Positions 16,787-26,021 are shown, counted from the first letter of the stretch. The stretch is DNA of 64,000 nucleotides from Cytobacillus oceanisediminis 2691 (GCF_000294775.2 NZ_CP015506.1:3447501-3511500), one strand, 5' to 3'. A program made the numbers and translations. Notes: generated by a model not told the origin, from the letters alone.

Positions 16787-17413
16787 TTGAATGGTACCGC
16801 CCATGCAGCTATTGGAGCAGCAGCAGGATACGTGGTTGCGAACACTGTTCATGCCAGCCCATCCACAACTCTATTATTAGTAGGACTCGGCAGCGTTTCT
16901 GGATTAATTCCGGACCTCGACATTGATGGAAAACTTCGTGACCGGCTTACACTTTCACATGAAGTCGTTCGGACAGTTGCACAAATCATAGGAATTTTAA
17001 TGATCATCTATAGCTTCTATGAAGGCTCGCCGAAAGAGAAATGGCTGGGAATCGCTATAGGGATCAGTATGACTGCCATTTCTGCGAAAATCAGGCAAAA
17101 GCATATGCTGACCATTACCGGAATTGGCGTCCTGGCGGGAGGCATCTCTTTGCAGGAACTTTGGCTGATATTATTTGGGGTTTATATATTAATAGCTTCC
17201 TTCGTTTCCCACCGCAGTTATACTCATTCCATCCTGGGTGTTATTTTTTTTGGATTCATCTCTGCGAAATTTGAAGCATCACTTGGCATAGAGGGTGTAT
17301 TCTATACATGCCTTGCGGGTTATATAAGTCATTTGATAGCCGATTTTAAATTGCTTCCATTTAATAAAAGGGGCATAAAGCTCTTTCTCCCGATTTCGTC
17401 GAAAGAGATCTAA
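16787..17413 (+). CDS. YdjM-family membrane-bound metal-dependent hydrolase
   Basis: A 208-residue DUF457/YdjM-type integral membrane protein. The motifs expected for metal binding are present: SLIPDLD-like GLIPDLDID near 40, HRSYTHSI near 146 and SHLIADF near 185, within several hydrophobic segments. The TTG at 16787 is taken as start because AAAGGTGG lies eight bases before it; the GTG within that site is not a sensible start. Escherichia coli ydjM is a known LexA-regulated gene, and a LexA-like box is present here as well. The biochemical function of the family is unproven. A terminator follows directly. Confidence 0.85.
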   Translation: MNGTAHAAIGAAAGYVVANTVHASPSTTLLLVGLGSVSGLIPDLDIDGKLRDRLTLSHEVVRTVAQIIGILMIIYSFYEGSPKEKWLGIAIGISMTAISAKIRQKHMLTITGIGVLAGGISLQELWLILFGVYILIASFVSHRSYTHSILGVIFFGFISAKFEASLGIEGVFYTCLAGYISHLIADFKLLPFNKRGIKLFLPISSKEI

Positions 17414-17417
17414 GACA

Positions 17418-17452
17418 GACAACCGCTCAGAATTTGAGCGGTTAGTTTTTGA
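17418..17452. terminator. bidirectional terminator
   Basis: ACCGCTCA/TTGAGCGGT hairpin followed by TAGTTTTT on the plus strand, lying between two convergent genes. Confidence 0.85.
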
Positions 17453-17888
17453 CTGGAATGTATACTTCTACATCCTCATCCTCATTTTCAACCGGATAAT
17501 AAACTTCCAAAATATAATGATCAGCGGAATCCTGCGTATTGCCCTGCTCCTTAATCCAATTGTTAAGACGCGCATACAGGCCGCCCATGTCAGCTCCCTT
17601 TCCTCTGATTGATGCATAAGTATGCTGTACCTCTATATATTCCATCCCATCTGGCAGCGTATCAGGTTTCTCATGAACTAAGTAACCGACAAAAAATATT
17701 CCCTCTAAGTGGTCTTCCCCTCTTTTAGGTTCATAAATGGTCACTTCCAGTCCGCTGCTATGCTGTACAAGATGGCCATGCTTCAAGAAGCTCTGAGCTG
17801 CTTCAGGCACCAAGCCGGCATAATCCTTAAAAAGACCCTTGTTCTTTATGACTACTGCTTTAAACTCCTTTGAAACAACTTTACACAT
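17442..17888 (-). CDS. GyrI-like effector-binding domain protein, copy 1
   Basis: A 148-residue stand-alone SOUL/GyrI-like domain (AraC effector-binding type) without a DNA-binding part. The fold's typical strand KEFKAVVIKNKG opens the protein, and the ending DHYILEVYYPVEN...VEVYIPVK is the usual last strand. Such proteins bind small hydrophobic or cationic molecules, some hydrolyse toxins. A second, diverged copy lies at 30655-31128. ATG at 17888 follows TTGGAGGGA. Confidence 0.82.
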   Translation of the reverse strand: MCKVVSKEFKAVVIKNKGLFKDYAGLVPEAAQSFLKHGHLVQHSSGLEVTIYEPKRGEDHLEGIFFVGYLVHEKPDTLPDGMEYIEVQHTYASIRGKGADMGGLYARLNNWIKEQGNTQDSADHYILEVYYPVENEDEDVEVYIPVKN

Positions 17889-18011
17889 AGGAATCCCTCC
17901 AAACTTTTAATACTAAGAGTTTCTCTAACTATTGGAAAATTCCTCCTTTAATCTGATAGATTAAGAAGGCTTTTTCTCATAGATTGTTGTTGTTGTCTAT
18001 GAATTCTGCCC

Positions 18012-18151
18012 GTTGATTTCAGCACGGGGCACTTGCTTTCCGCAGGGCGTGCGGTGATCCCGCAGGACATTGAATAAACTCCTCGAATCAACACCGCACG
18101 AAGGAAATGCATCAGCATTTTCGAGATCAAGTGCCCACAGCGAAGATCAAC
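18012..18151. repeat. 140-bp imperfect palindromic intergenic repeat
   Basis: The element starts with GTTGAT and ends with ATCAAC. Inside, GGGCACTTG (18027-18035) pairs with CAAGTGCCC (18128-18136) and GTGCGGTG (18049-18056) with CACCGCAC (18092-18099), so the whole unit can fold into one long hairpin. Its text (GCTTTCCGCAGGGCGTGCGG) resembles an interspersed hairpin repeat common between genes in Bacillaceae, from memory. The right 16 bases recur exactly at 50808-50823. The 17889-18237 gap holds only this element. Confidence 0.85.
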
Positions 18152-18200
18152 TCAGCAAATTAAACTAAGTAATTAAAAACAACCCAAATATACGACAGCC

Positions 18201-18233
18201 AAAAAAAAGACGCGCCTCAAGAGTCGCGTCTTC
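18201..18233 (-). terminator. terminator after the HhH gene
   Basis: AAGACGCG/CGCGTCTT stem followed on the minus strand by eight T. Confidence 0.9.
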
Positions 18234-18237
18234 CATA

Positions 18238-18447
18238 CTAACCTTTAAATGACAAACCATTGTCCGCCATTGCCTTGCGAAGTTTTTCCATGGCATCCGG
18301 TCCCATTCCGTGAAGTTCCAGCAATCCTGCTTCAGTGGCAGCGGCTAGCTGTTCCAGTGAAAAATAGCCTGCCCCTTCAAGTGCACGTACTGCTGGCTTT
18401 GCCAGCTTTTCAGGGAATCTGCTCCCCTTTAGATTATTTTCTGGCAT
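18238..18447 (-). CDS. small helix-hairpin-helix protein, RNA polymerase alpha-CTD-like
   Basis: A 69-residue protein resembling the C-terminal domain of the RNA polymerase alpha subunit: FPEKLAKPAVRALEGAGYFS, LEQLAAATEAGLLELHGMGP and DAMEKLRKAMADNGLSF give the two helix-hairpin-helix elements with the GMGP turn. It probably binds DNA non-specifically. It lies 13 bases after the SNF2 helicase gene on the same strand, with AAGGAGA before ATG at 18447, and its own terminator follows, so it forms a two-gene operon with the helicase. This pairing suggests a shared role in DNA or transcription remodelling. Confidence 0.85.
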   Translation of the reverse strand: MPENNLKGSRFPEKLAKPAVRALEGAGYFSLEQLAAATEAGLLELHGMGPDAMEKLRKAMADNGLSFKG

Positions 18448-18460
18448 GGGGTCTCTCCTT

Positions 18461-21400
18461 TTAGATCATTAATATTTCGCGTATATCTTCTTCCGTCAGT
18501 CTTCCGGCTGCACTTTCATTCGAATCGATGATTTCTTCAATTAAATTTTTCTTTTTATCCTGAAGTTCATTCATCTTCTCTTCGATGGTGCCTCTCGACA
18601 ATAATTTTATTACCTGGACGGTATTTTTCTGTCCTATGCGATGAGCCCGATCGGCTGCCTGTTCCTCAACGGCGGGGTTCCACCACAAATCATATAAGAT
18701 GACTGTATCTGCACCAGTCAAATTTAGTCCCGTACCGCCTGCCTTCAATGAAATCAGGAAAAAATCGCGTTCTCCCTCATTAAATCGGCGGCAGATTTCC
18801 ACCCTTTCCGCGGAAGGTATCTGTCCATCAAGGTAGAAAAACGGCAGATCCAGAAGGGCAAGTTCTCGGCCAATAAGATCAAGCATTTTAGTGAACTGCG
18901 AAAAAATAAGTACTCTTCTTCCAGACAATCTGGATTCTTCGATAATTCTCTTGAGCTGTTCAAATTTTGCTGAACTCCCTTTATATCCATCCACAAATAA
19001 AGCAGGGTGGCAGCAAATTTGACGGAGCCGTGTCAAACCAGCAAGGATTCTTATGCGGTTTTTTCTGAGTGTATCTTTATTTAAATGCTTTAAGGTATCT
19101 TCTCTCAGTTTTGCCAGGTAAGCTGCATAAAGCTTCTTCTGATCCGGCAGCAATTCAGCAGAATCAATAAGCTCCATCTTTTCAGGCAGCTCTGAAAGAA
19201 CATCTTCTTTCAGCCTCCTGAGCATGAAGGGACGAACCCTTCTGGCAATCGTCTTCCGTGTTAAATTTCCATAATCCTTTAAGCCGCCAAACAATTCAGG
19301 GAAGACAACATGAAAAATAGACCACAGTTCTTCCGCAGAATTTTCAACGGGTGTGCCTGTTAAAGCAAAGCGATACTTGGCTTTAATTTTCTTTACTGCC
19401 CTCGCTGTTTGGGTTACCGGATTTTTAAACGCCTGTGCTTCGTCGAAAAAAACAGTGTAAAAATCCTGCATTTCATACCATTTAATATCTTTAAGCACCA
19501 AGGGGTAGGAAGTAATCACCACATCAATGCCAGATAAATCCGTTTGAAGCTCAGCCCGTTCATTTTGAGTTCCATCGATGACAATAGCCTGGATGTCCGG
19601 TGTGAACTTCGTCAGTTCGCTTAACCAGTTATATGTTAAGGATGAAGGGCACACAATAAGTGCTGGACCGGCATACTCCCGAATTTCCTTAAGGTCAGAC
19701 TGAATAAAAGCAATGCTTTGCAGCGTCTTCCCCAGTCCCATATCATCAGCCAAAATGCCGCCAAATCCATAATGCGCCATTGTCTTTAACCATTTAAAGC
19801 CGTTTTTCTGGTATTCCCTCAAAATAGGATTCAGGATTTCCGGCACAGGAGTCTGGAGGCATGATGGATTCTGAAGCTCTTCTAAAAACTCCCTGAAGGA
19901 TTCCTCATGACGGAACATCTCCTGATCACTAGCTGCCTCAAGCATTCTAAGACCAGATACAATCGGCATGTTCAAACCGCTCTCCAGATCCTCAGCCTGT
20001 TCAGGCACAGCATTCAGAAAACGCTGGATTTCCTCAAATTCTTTTGTTTCCAAAGAAAGGAGCGCGCCATTTTTCAGGCGATAGAATTTCCGTTTCTCCT
20101 CAAGTGCAAATAATACATCCCGTATCTCCTGATCAGCTATACCGGTCAATTCAAATTTGAATTCCAGCCAATTCGTCCGCTCTTTTTTCATTTTTATCCG
20201 TATCTTCGGTTTGGCATTCTCCCTGAAAATACGGTTTCTGACAGACGTAGTGGCATATATTTGCACCAGTTTTTGCAGTTTAGGGACAACATGATAAAGG
20301 AATTCATATTCCAGCTCTTCATTTTGCAGAAAGTAGCCGCCATCCGTCTTTGCAAAGGAGCTTTCCTCCATAAGCTGAAGTATTTCATCCTCTAATTCCA
20401 CATCTCTGATAATCCGCGTGCCGCCTTTCGGCTCTCTGCTTTCAAGCGGATTGATCACGATATTTTCATAGTGAAACTCAATTCCTGCCAGAAGCCGGTT
20501 CCGCAGGCGATCTAAGTATAGCTTGGCAACCAAAGGTGTTTTCATAAATTTTTGTGACATGTCTTCAGAAATATGGACATCCCCCAGCTTTCTCAGTCCA
20601 GGGACCACTTTTTCCAGAAACAGTTCCATTTGTTCAGCAGCAACCGGAATCTGGCTTCTCCCGGCTGACTCCAGCATTTGTGTTAAATCATATAAACGCT
20701 GGCAATCTTCTTTATTGAGCGTGATTAATTTGCCGCCAGATAGAACAGCATAATACGAATCCAGAATCAGCATTCGATCCAGGCCAAAAACATTTAAATA
20801 ACATTTCTCTTCTTTTTCGCTAAGCTCAAACCTTAAAGGCAGCCGTTCCTTTGAAAAAGCCATCCTTTCAAATGTTTTTCCCATTATCTCAAGCCTTACT
20901 TTCTCAGCGAGCGCCAAAACAGGCTTCAAACGTTCCCACGATGATGGAGGGATTAAGAGCATATGCTTGGTCGCAGTATAATCGAAATCATCCATTAAAG
21001 CATTTATATAAATGGATTCATCGTGTATCAGCTGTATCAGCTGGTGAAGGACTGCATCAGATTCTGGCGGGAAACAATGCAAAGCGGGGTCATAGGTAAA
21101 TGATAATGATAATAGGCTTGGTTCACCCTCTTTAACGGAGTGAAGAAATTGCCGGATATCGAGGACAGCGGTTGGGCCGATGGTACATTTTATTGCTAAC
21201 AAATAATGCCCCTTCCCCAAATGAACAGGCACACATGTGAATTCCGGATGTAGCACCTGCCTGTTTTCAAAATGAAGCTGGTGTCCGCTTGACCTTCTTG
21301 GCTGTTCACTGAAAAGTGTCATGAGACCATCCGTTAAGGCGTGTTCGGGAGAAACCCCAAGGGTGCCTGCTGAATCCTTTATCATGGGCGATCTGTGCTG

Positions 21401-21679
21401 CTGCATATCATAAATTTCCAGCAGCACAGCCGCTGCATGCTGGCATTCTTTATCAAACGAAGCTAGATTTGGACAGCTGCACAATGTCTTAAAACTGTTT
21501 CCGGATGTTTTCTCGACCGAGACGAAAAAATCCTCACCAGCAGATACTGTTGCTTCACAAATATCATCATTGTATTTCTTTATCGTTACCTTCTTATTAC
21601 GGAAAAAAGCGTCCCCTCTTTTGAAGGAGACAGTACCGCACATTTCTTTTATCAATTTGTGACTCAATTTAATATCCAC
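18461..21679 (-). CDS. SWIM/SNF2 family DEAD-like helicase
   Basis: A 1072-residue SNF2-family ATPase like B. subtilis YwqA but longer. A SWIM zinc finger is at 67-81 (CSC...CQH), followed by a long SNF2-associated region. The ATPase has motif I DDMGLGKT at about 646-653, motif II DEAQAF at about 745 and the second RecA lobe with HPALFVDG, LIFSQFTKMLDLI and GGTGLNLTGAD, then RAHRIGQ. Such enzymes move along duplex DNA to displace proteins, often RNA polymerase. GTG at 21679 follows AAGGAGAAC. Followed by a small DNA-binding protein gene. Confidence 0.92.
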   Translation of the reverse strand: MDIKLSHKLIKEMCGTVSFKRGDAFFRNKKVTIKKYNDDICEATVSAGEDFFVSVEKTSGNSFKTLCSCPNLASFDKECQHAAAVLLEIYDMQQHRSPMIKDSAGTLGVSPEHALTDGLMTLFSEQPRRSSGHQLHFENRQVLHPEFTCVPVHLGKGHYLLAIKCTIGPTAVLDIRQFLHSVKEGEPSLLSLSFTYDPALHCFPPESDAVLHQLIQLIHDESIYINALMDDFDYTATKHMLLIPPSSWERLKPVLALAEKVRLEIMGKTFERMAFSKERLPLRFELSEKEEKCYLNVFGLDRMLILDSYYAVLSGGKLITLNKEDCQRLYDLTQMLESAGRSQIPVAAEQMELFLEKVVPGLRKLGDVHISEDMSQKFMKTPLVAKLYLDRLRNRLLAGIEFHYENIVINPLESREPKGGTRIIRDVELEDEILQLMEESSFAKTDGGYFLQNEELEYEFLYHVVPKLQKLVQIYATTSVRNRIFRENAKPKIRIKMKKERTNWLEFKFELTGIADQEIRDVLFALEEKRKFYRLKNGALLSLETKEFEEIQRFLNAVPEQAEDLESGLNMPIVSGLRMLEAASDQEMFRHEESFREFLEELQNPSCLQTPVPEILNPILREYQKNGFKWLKTMAHYGFGGILADDMGLGKTLQSIAFIQSDLKEIREYAGPALIVCPSSLTYNWLSELTKFTPDIQAIVIDGTQNERAELQTDLSGIDVVITSYPLVLKDIKWYEMQDFYTVFFDEAQAFKNPVTQTARAVKKIKAKYRFALTGTPVENSAEELWSIFHVVFPELFGGLKDYGNLTRKTIARRVRPFMLRRLKEDVLSELPEKMELIDSAELLPDQKKLYAAYLAKLREDTLKHLNKDTLRKNRIRILAGLTRLRQICCHPALFVDGYKGSSAKFEQLKRIIEESRLSGRRVLIFSQFTKMLDLIGRELALLDLPFFYLDGQIPSAERVEICRRFNEGERDFFLISLKAGGTGLNLTGADTVILYDLWWNPAVEEQAADRAHRIGQKNTVQVIKLLSRGTIEEKMNELQDKKKNLIEEIIDSNESAAGRLTEEDIREILMI

Positions 21680-21752
21680 AAATGTTCTCCTTCCGGGAAT
21701 ATGTATACTTAAATTGTATCACAGTCATCTGCCATAAATCATTTCATCTAAC

Positions 21753-21780
21753 ACAAAAAGGGAGAGCACATCCCCCTTAT
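21753..21780 (-). terminator. terminator after CBO0543-like copy 2
   Basis: AAGGGGGA/TCTCCCTT hairpin, followed by TTTTG on the minus strand. Confidence 0.65.
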
Positions 21781-21798
21781 AGATCATCCTTTATACTG

Positions 21799-22263
21799 TT
21801 ATTTAAGTTCCCCTTCAAACCTCGTAATCAGCTTATAGAATTTGACCATCAATAAAAGCAGCATGGGATCAAGTAAAGCTGCATGCCATAATCTCCACCA
21901 GCCATAATTAAAATATCCCCAGGGCTCGGGCAATAAAGCGATGACTTCATACAGCAAAATGGCAACTACCCAAAAGATAATATAAGAAAATCGTTTAATG
22001 AGATCCCCTCTGAAAGGATACCAATTCAGAAACATCATGTTAACCGGGGGTACCAGAACAATATGCGCCATCAATCCTGCCCAGTTTGGCTCCTTGTCAA
22101 AGTACCAGTATCCCCAATATTTAAACTCAATCATGACATCAAATATCAGCTGAGCTGAAATTGTGAATGTCCATATATGTAAAATTTGATTTTTAGTCAG
22201 ACGCTTTTTGGTTGTAAATGCAATGAAATTAAAAAGAATGGCAGCTATTATCAGTCCAATCAT
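21799..22263 (-). CDS. CBO0543-like membrane protein, copy 2
   Basis: A 154-residue protein with about five membrane segments, a clear paralogue of the protein at 4822-5301: both have WTFTI, IEFK/VEFK, VPPVNMMFLN/IPPVNIIFLN, YPF and LLPEPWGYFNYG at matching positions. This copy has Trp-Tyr-rich loops (FKYWGYWYFDKEPNWAGL). Family function is unknown. ATG at 22263 follows AAAAGGATTCTGCTC. It is monocistronic between the helicase gene (same strand) and a UDG-like gene read the other way. Confidence 0.75.
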   Translation of the reverse strand: MIGLIIAAILFNFIAFTTKKRLTKNQILHIWTFTISAQLIFDVMIEFKYWGYWYFDKEPNWAGLMAHIVLVPPVNMMFLNWYPFRGDLIKRFSYIIFWVVAILLYEVIALLPEPWGYFNYGWWRLWHAALLDPMLLLLMVKFYKLITRFEGELK

Positions 22264-22365
22264 GAGCAGAATCCTTTTTATTTGTTAATGTCTCTTAGAT
22301 GGCTTTTATTATTCATGATTTGGTAACATTATTCATATACCAATTCATATTAGAAGGAGATCTTG

Positions 22366-23112
22366 ATGGAGTGTTCATTACTTTCAAAGTATCTTCCGGC
22401 CATTGAAAAGCTCCCAAAAGGCGAGCCGCTGACAAAGGATCAATTAATGACTGAAGAGTTCTTAATAAGTCAGGGTGGGGATTTGGACATATATTATGCT
22501 CCGCACAACGAATATATCAATAAAGACGCAAAAATTGTGATCGTCGGGATTACTCCTGGATGGAGCCAAATGAGGATTGCCTTTGAATCATTCATGAAAG
22601 GACTGGCTGCTGAAAAAGAGCTTAATGCAATCCTGAAGGAGACCAAAAAGGCAGCCAGCTTTTCAGGAGGGATGAGGAGAAATTTAATAAGCATGCTAGA
22701 TCAATGCGGTTTATATGAAGCACTGCACATTGATGGCTCTGATACACTTTTCGAGCGAAATAGACCGCTCCTTCACACCACATCTGTTCTAAAATATCCG
22801 GTTTTCTTCCGTGGCAATAATTATACCGGACACCAGCCTGATCTTTTAAAAACAGCGATGCTTGCCGAGTATGCAACAGAAGTATTCCCAGAAGAGCTGG
22901 CTCAAATCAATGGCCATGCACTCATTATCCCGCTGGGAATAACCGCCGAAAGGATCATCCGTCATCTATACACAGCCAAACAACTTACAGGACATATCAT
23001 AGTATCCGGCTTTCCGCATCCTTCTGGCGCAAATGGGCACCGGGCTAAGCAGTTTGAACAGAACAAATATGCTATGACAGATTTAATTAGAAGATGGGGA
23101 GAACAGCTATAA
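22366..23112 (+). CDS. uracil-DNA glycosylase superfamily protein
   Basis: A 248-residue protein with the two end motifs of the UDG fold: GITPGWSQM at 61-69 (the water-activating loop) and HPSGANGH at 218-225 (the minor-groove loop). Residues in between match no standard UDG family that I recognise; the usual catalytic Asp or Asn of motif 1 is not obvious after PG, which may mean it is not a classical uracil excision enzyme. ATG at 22366 is taken with AAGGAGAT before it. Single gene. Confidence 0.75.
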   Translation: MECSLLSKYLPAIEKLPKGEPLTKDQLMTEEFLISQGGDLDIYYAPHNEYINKDAKIVIVGITPGWSQMRIAFESFMKGLAAEKELNAILKETKKAASFSGGMRRNLISMLDQCGLYEALHIDGSDTLFERNRPLLHTTSVLKYPVFFRGNNYTGHQPDLLKTAMLAEYATEVFPEELAQINGHALIIPLGITAERIIRHLYTAKQLTGHIIVSGFPHPSGANGHRAKQFEQNKYAMTDLIRRWGEQL

Positions 23113-23127
23113 TCAAAGGTATAATTA

Positions 23128-23170
23128 TAAAAAAAACTGCTTTAACCTATATTAGAGGTTAAGCAGTCCC
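23128..23170 (-). terminator. terminator after the LysE gene
   Basis: GACTGCTTAACCTC hairpin with GGTTAAAGCAGT, followed on the minus strand by TTTTTT. Confidence 0.85.
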
Positions 23171-23174
23171 TTTC

Positions 23175-23795
23175 TTAAGGCTGTTTCTCAAGTGCCAATT
23201 TAATGCCAAAGCCCATTAAAACCACACCAGAAACGCCTTGGATGGCATTATTAACAGAAGGTTTTTTCAGCCAGGCCCTGAAGAAGTCAATCAAATATAC
23301 GTAGAAAAAGAACCAGATAATTGTGATAAGACTATATATTAAGCCCATCGCAAGAAACTGCGCAAAGTGATTCCCTTCCGTACTTAAAAATTGAGGAAAA
23401 AATGTTAAAAAGAATACAGCTACTTTTGGGTTGGACACACAAGTGAAAAATCCTTGAAGAAAATGGGACTTGTTCTTCTTATGCTTTCTCACCATGTCCG
23501 CTGATTCTTGTTTATTTGATAGAGACTTTAACGAAACGATGCCCAAATAAATAAGATATATCGCACCAGCATACTTAATAAAAGAAAAAATGTAAGCAGA
23601 CTTTACAATTAATGCCGATAAGCCAAATACAACGGCCATTGTATGGACCATCAGCCCGGCGACAGATCCGAACATCGTTTTAATGCCGCTTTTTTTCCCG
23701 CTCGAAATCGTGTTTTGAATTAGGATGCCAGTATCAGGTCCCGGCAAAATGACAAGCAGAAACGACATAAACAGAAATAACAGTAAATTCTCCAT
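23175..23795 (-). CDS. LysE/RhtB family translocator
   Basis: A 206-residue amino-acid exporter of the LysE/RhtB family with six hydrophobic segments. The family motif LLVILPGPDTGILIQNTISS, which contains the conserved Gly-Pro-(D/N), lies near the N-terminus, followed by GxxAGxxVHT-like SVAGLMVHTMAV and the ASNPK-type CVSNPKVAVFFLTFFPQF. It would export an amino acid or related metabolite. ATG at 23795 follows AGGTGGG; the frame is open further upstream but without a ribosome site. Own terminator. Confidence 0.88.
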   Translation of the reverse strand: MENLLLFLFMSFLLVILPGPDTGILIQNTISSGKKSGIKTMFGSVAGLMVHTMAVVFGLSALIVKSAYIFSFIKYAGAIYLIYLGIVSLKSLSNKQESADMVRKHKKNKSHFLQGFFTCVSNPKVAVFFLTFFPQFLSTEGNHFAQFLAMGLIYSLITIIWFFFYVYLIDFFRAWLKKPSVNNAIQGVSGVVLMGFGIKLALEKQP

Positions 23796-23852
23796 ATCCC
23801 ACCCACCTAAAAATTTTAAGAATATTATATCAGTTTTCATGAAATTTCCAAT

Positions 23853-23890
23853 AAAAAAAGAGCAGATTCCATAAAGGAAAATCTGCTCCA
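23853..23890 (-). terminator. terminator after trhO
   Basis: GAGCAGATT/AATCTGCTC stem, followed by a run of seven T on the minus strand. Confidence 0.9.
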
Positions 23891-23895
23891 AACAT

Positions 23896-24846
23896 TTATG
23901 CTCTTACTTCTTCTAATCTTTCTTCCACTTCTGACTCGGAAAGGCCGTGTTCAGCAACATAACGGTTCCGAGGATGCGTGCGGCATTCATCAGAACAGCT
24001 GCGCATATATTTATGCTCATTTTCTTCAGAGCATAGGATTTTTTTATTGCATGCAGGATTTGCACAGTTGACATAGCGTTCACATGGCTCGCCTGTGAAG
24101 TAGTCCCTGCCTACGATTACATGCTCCTTTTGGTTAACCGGAATGCCAATGCGATCGTCGAATACATATAGCTGGCCGTCCCAAAGCTCTCCCTGTACTT
24201 CAGGATCTTTTCCATAAGTGACAATTCCTCCGTGAAGCTGGGCTACATCTTCAAATCCTTCTTTTACAAGCCATCCGGAGAACTTTTCACAGCGGATGCC
24301 GCCTGTGCAATACGTAATGATCTTTTTATCACCAAGCAATTCTTTATTTTCACGGACCCATTCCGGCAGATCGCGGAAATTTTTGATATCCGGCCTGATC
24401 GCACCTCTAAAGTGGCCAAGATCATATTCATAATCATTTCGTGCATCTAACACAATTGTGTCTTCATCCTGAAGTCTTTCGAAGAACTCTTTTGGCTCCA
24501 GATATTTGCCTGTAACCTCGTTCGGGTTCACATCGTCTTCAAGGCGAAGAGTTACAAGCTCGGGACGGGCACGAACCTTCATCTTAGGAAATGCATGTCC
24601 ATCTGCTTCATCTATTTTGAAAACCATTTCCGCAAAGCGCGGATCCTGCTTCATTGCTTCCATATACCTGTCGGTCTGTTCCACTGGTCCGGAAACAGTC
24701 CCGTTTATGCCTTCATTCGCAACAAGAATACGCCCCTTTAGGCCCAGCTCATTGCAAAAAGCTTTATGCTCCTCTGCGAACTCCTCAGGGTCCTCAATCG
24801 GAACATACATGTAGTAAAGTAAAACTCTGTATGGTTTTTGACTCAT
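23896..24846 (-). CDS. trhO: tRNA uridine(34) hydroxylase TrhO (rhodanese-related)
   Basis: A 316-residue protein of the YceA/YbfQ family, shown in E. coli and B. subtilis to hydroxylate the wobble uridine of some tRNAs. An N-terminal acylphosphatase-like domain (1-95, with [10 protein letters not shown]) precedes a rhodanese domain with the catalytic loop [13 protein letters not shown] (Cys180, Cys186). The C-terminal [12 protein letters not shown] and SCSDEC form a zinc-binding end. ATG at 24846 follows GGTGG; the GTG four codons upstream is part of that site. Single gene with its own terminator. Confidence 0.92.
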   Translation of the reverse strand: MSQKPYRVLLYYMYVPIEDPEEFAEEHKAFCNELGLKGRILVANEGINGTVSGPVEQTDRYMEAMKQDPRFAEMVFKIDEADGHAFPKMKVRARPELVTLRLEDDVNPNEVTGKYLEPKEFFERLQDEDTIVLDARNDYEYDLGHFRGAIRPDIKNFRDLPEWVRENKELLGDKKIITYCTGGIRCEKFSGWLVKEGFEDVAQLHGGIVTYGKDPEVQGELWDGQLYVFDDRIGIPVNQKEHVIVGRDYFTGEPCERYVNCANPACNKKILCSEENEHKYMRSCSDECRTHPRNRYVAEHGLSESEVEERLEEVRA

Positions 24847-24980
24847 TTGTATTTCCACCTATCACTTAATATTTGCAAGATATATCTGTTAATAGGTTAA
24901 AACAATATATACTTACCTAGATAAGTATAACAGATGCTGTCAAGTTTCAAAATTTTAGAGGTGCGAAATAGTAAGGAAGC

Positions 24981-26006
24981 TTAATTTAATTCCCATGTGA
25001 ACCAGTGTCCATGCCCCTCGGTTTGGCCGACCAATTTCTTATATTCTTTGGAATCCAGATAATAATCCAGATGCAAATTCCGGTCCTGGATATTGTTATA
25101 AATATGAAAGATATCCCTGCTTTGTCCGCTTGCTTTTATTTTTCCAAGCAGATTCTCCTTTACATCAGCGGGCATTTGATTCGCCACATGGGTGTGGAAA
25201 ACACAGATTGTGTGTTCATCAGGTATACCTTCAATCAGACTGGGCAAAAGCTCAACACCATCTCCTTCAAACAGGCTGATTGGATTTTCTTTCACACATT
25301 GGGCAGCTTTTTCGAATAAAGTTCTTCTCTCCTGGTGTTCTGGCCAGATAAGTGATTTCAGCCATAGAAAGTCTTCCCCATTATTCAGGTCATTTATATG
25401 CAAATCAACTCCAGTTCTTGAAGCTACCGGCGGCATTTCTGGCGGTAAAATCGGGACATGGCCTCCTTTAATTTCAGAGGATAATTGAACATTCGAGGCT
25501 GGATTTCCAAAAGTTTCTTCTGTACCATATGTGTAGCAGTATTTATCCCAAAGAAGCTGCAGGCCCGCGCTTGTTCCTATTTCAATCAAGGCCAGGGGCT
25601 TTTCGGTTTGCTGAAAGATCCAGGCAAACACAGGGTATAAGTAAGCACAGCGCCTAACTTCATTCGTCTGGACTAATTTTGCTTTTACTATTTCTTTAAT
25701 TTCCTGTGAATTTAGCCTGCAGAAATCTTTAAAGCTTTGGAAAGATTCAAGAGGGTTTCTTGGATTCTCCACTAAGCTTGAATAATATTCCTTAAGTTCA
25801 TGCTCTTTCCCGCTTAAAAGCAGATAATGAATGGCTCCAAGAAATAAATTCGGCACAGGCTGGCCTTCTCTCGCTTCAGATGCCAAAACCAGCAATTCTT
25901 CATCCTCTGCAATCTTGTAAGACAAGAACTCATAAAGCCCACTGGATCCATGACATTCATATTGTCCAAATGTTTTGAATCTGGTTGCCAGATTAGGTTT
26001 TACCAT
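24981..26006 (-). CDS. DUF2332 family protein
   Basis: A 341-residue protein of the DUF2332 family, which has a Rossmann, methyltransferase-like centre: LALIEIGTSAGLQLLWDKYC at about 137-156 resembles a SAM-binding glycine loop, and IPPEMPP...GVDLHINDL follows. The end HWFTWELN is also typical. No activity is known for the family. ATG at 26006 follows GGAGGGGAAG. It lies 15 bases after the histidine phosphatase gene (26022-26585) and is read in the same direction, so the two form an operon. Confidence 0.82.
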   Translation of the reverse strand: MVKPNLATRFKTFGQYECHGSSGLYEFLSYKIAEDEELLVLASEAREGQPVPNLFLGAIHYLLLSGKEHELKEYYSSLVENPRNPLESFQSFKDFCRLNSQEIKEIVKAKLVQTNEVRRCAYLYPVFAWIFQQTEKPLALIEIGTSAGLQLLWDKYCYTYGTEETFGNPASNVQLSSEIKGGHVPILPPEMPPVASRTGVDLHINDLNNGEDFLWLKSLIWPEHQERRTLFEKAAQCVKENPISLFEGDGVELLPSLIEGIPDEHTICVFHTHVANQMPADVKENLLGKIKASGQSRDIFHIYNNIQDRNLHLDYYLDSKEYKKLVGQTEGHGHWFTWELN

Positions 26007-26021
26007 TCTACTTCCCCTCCG

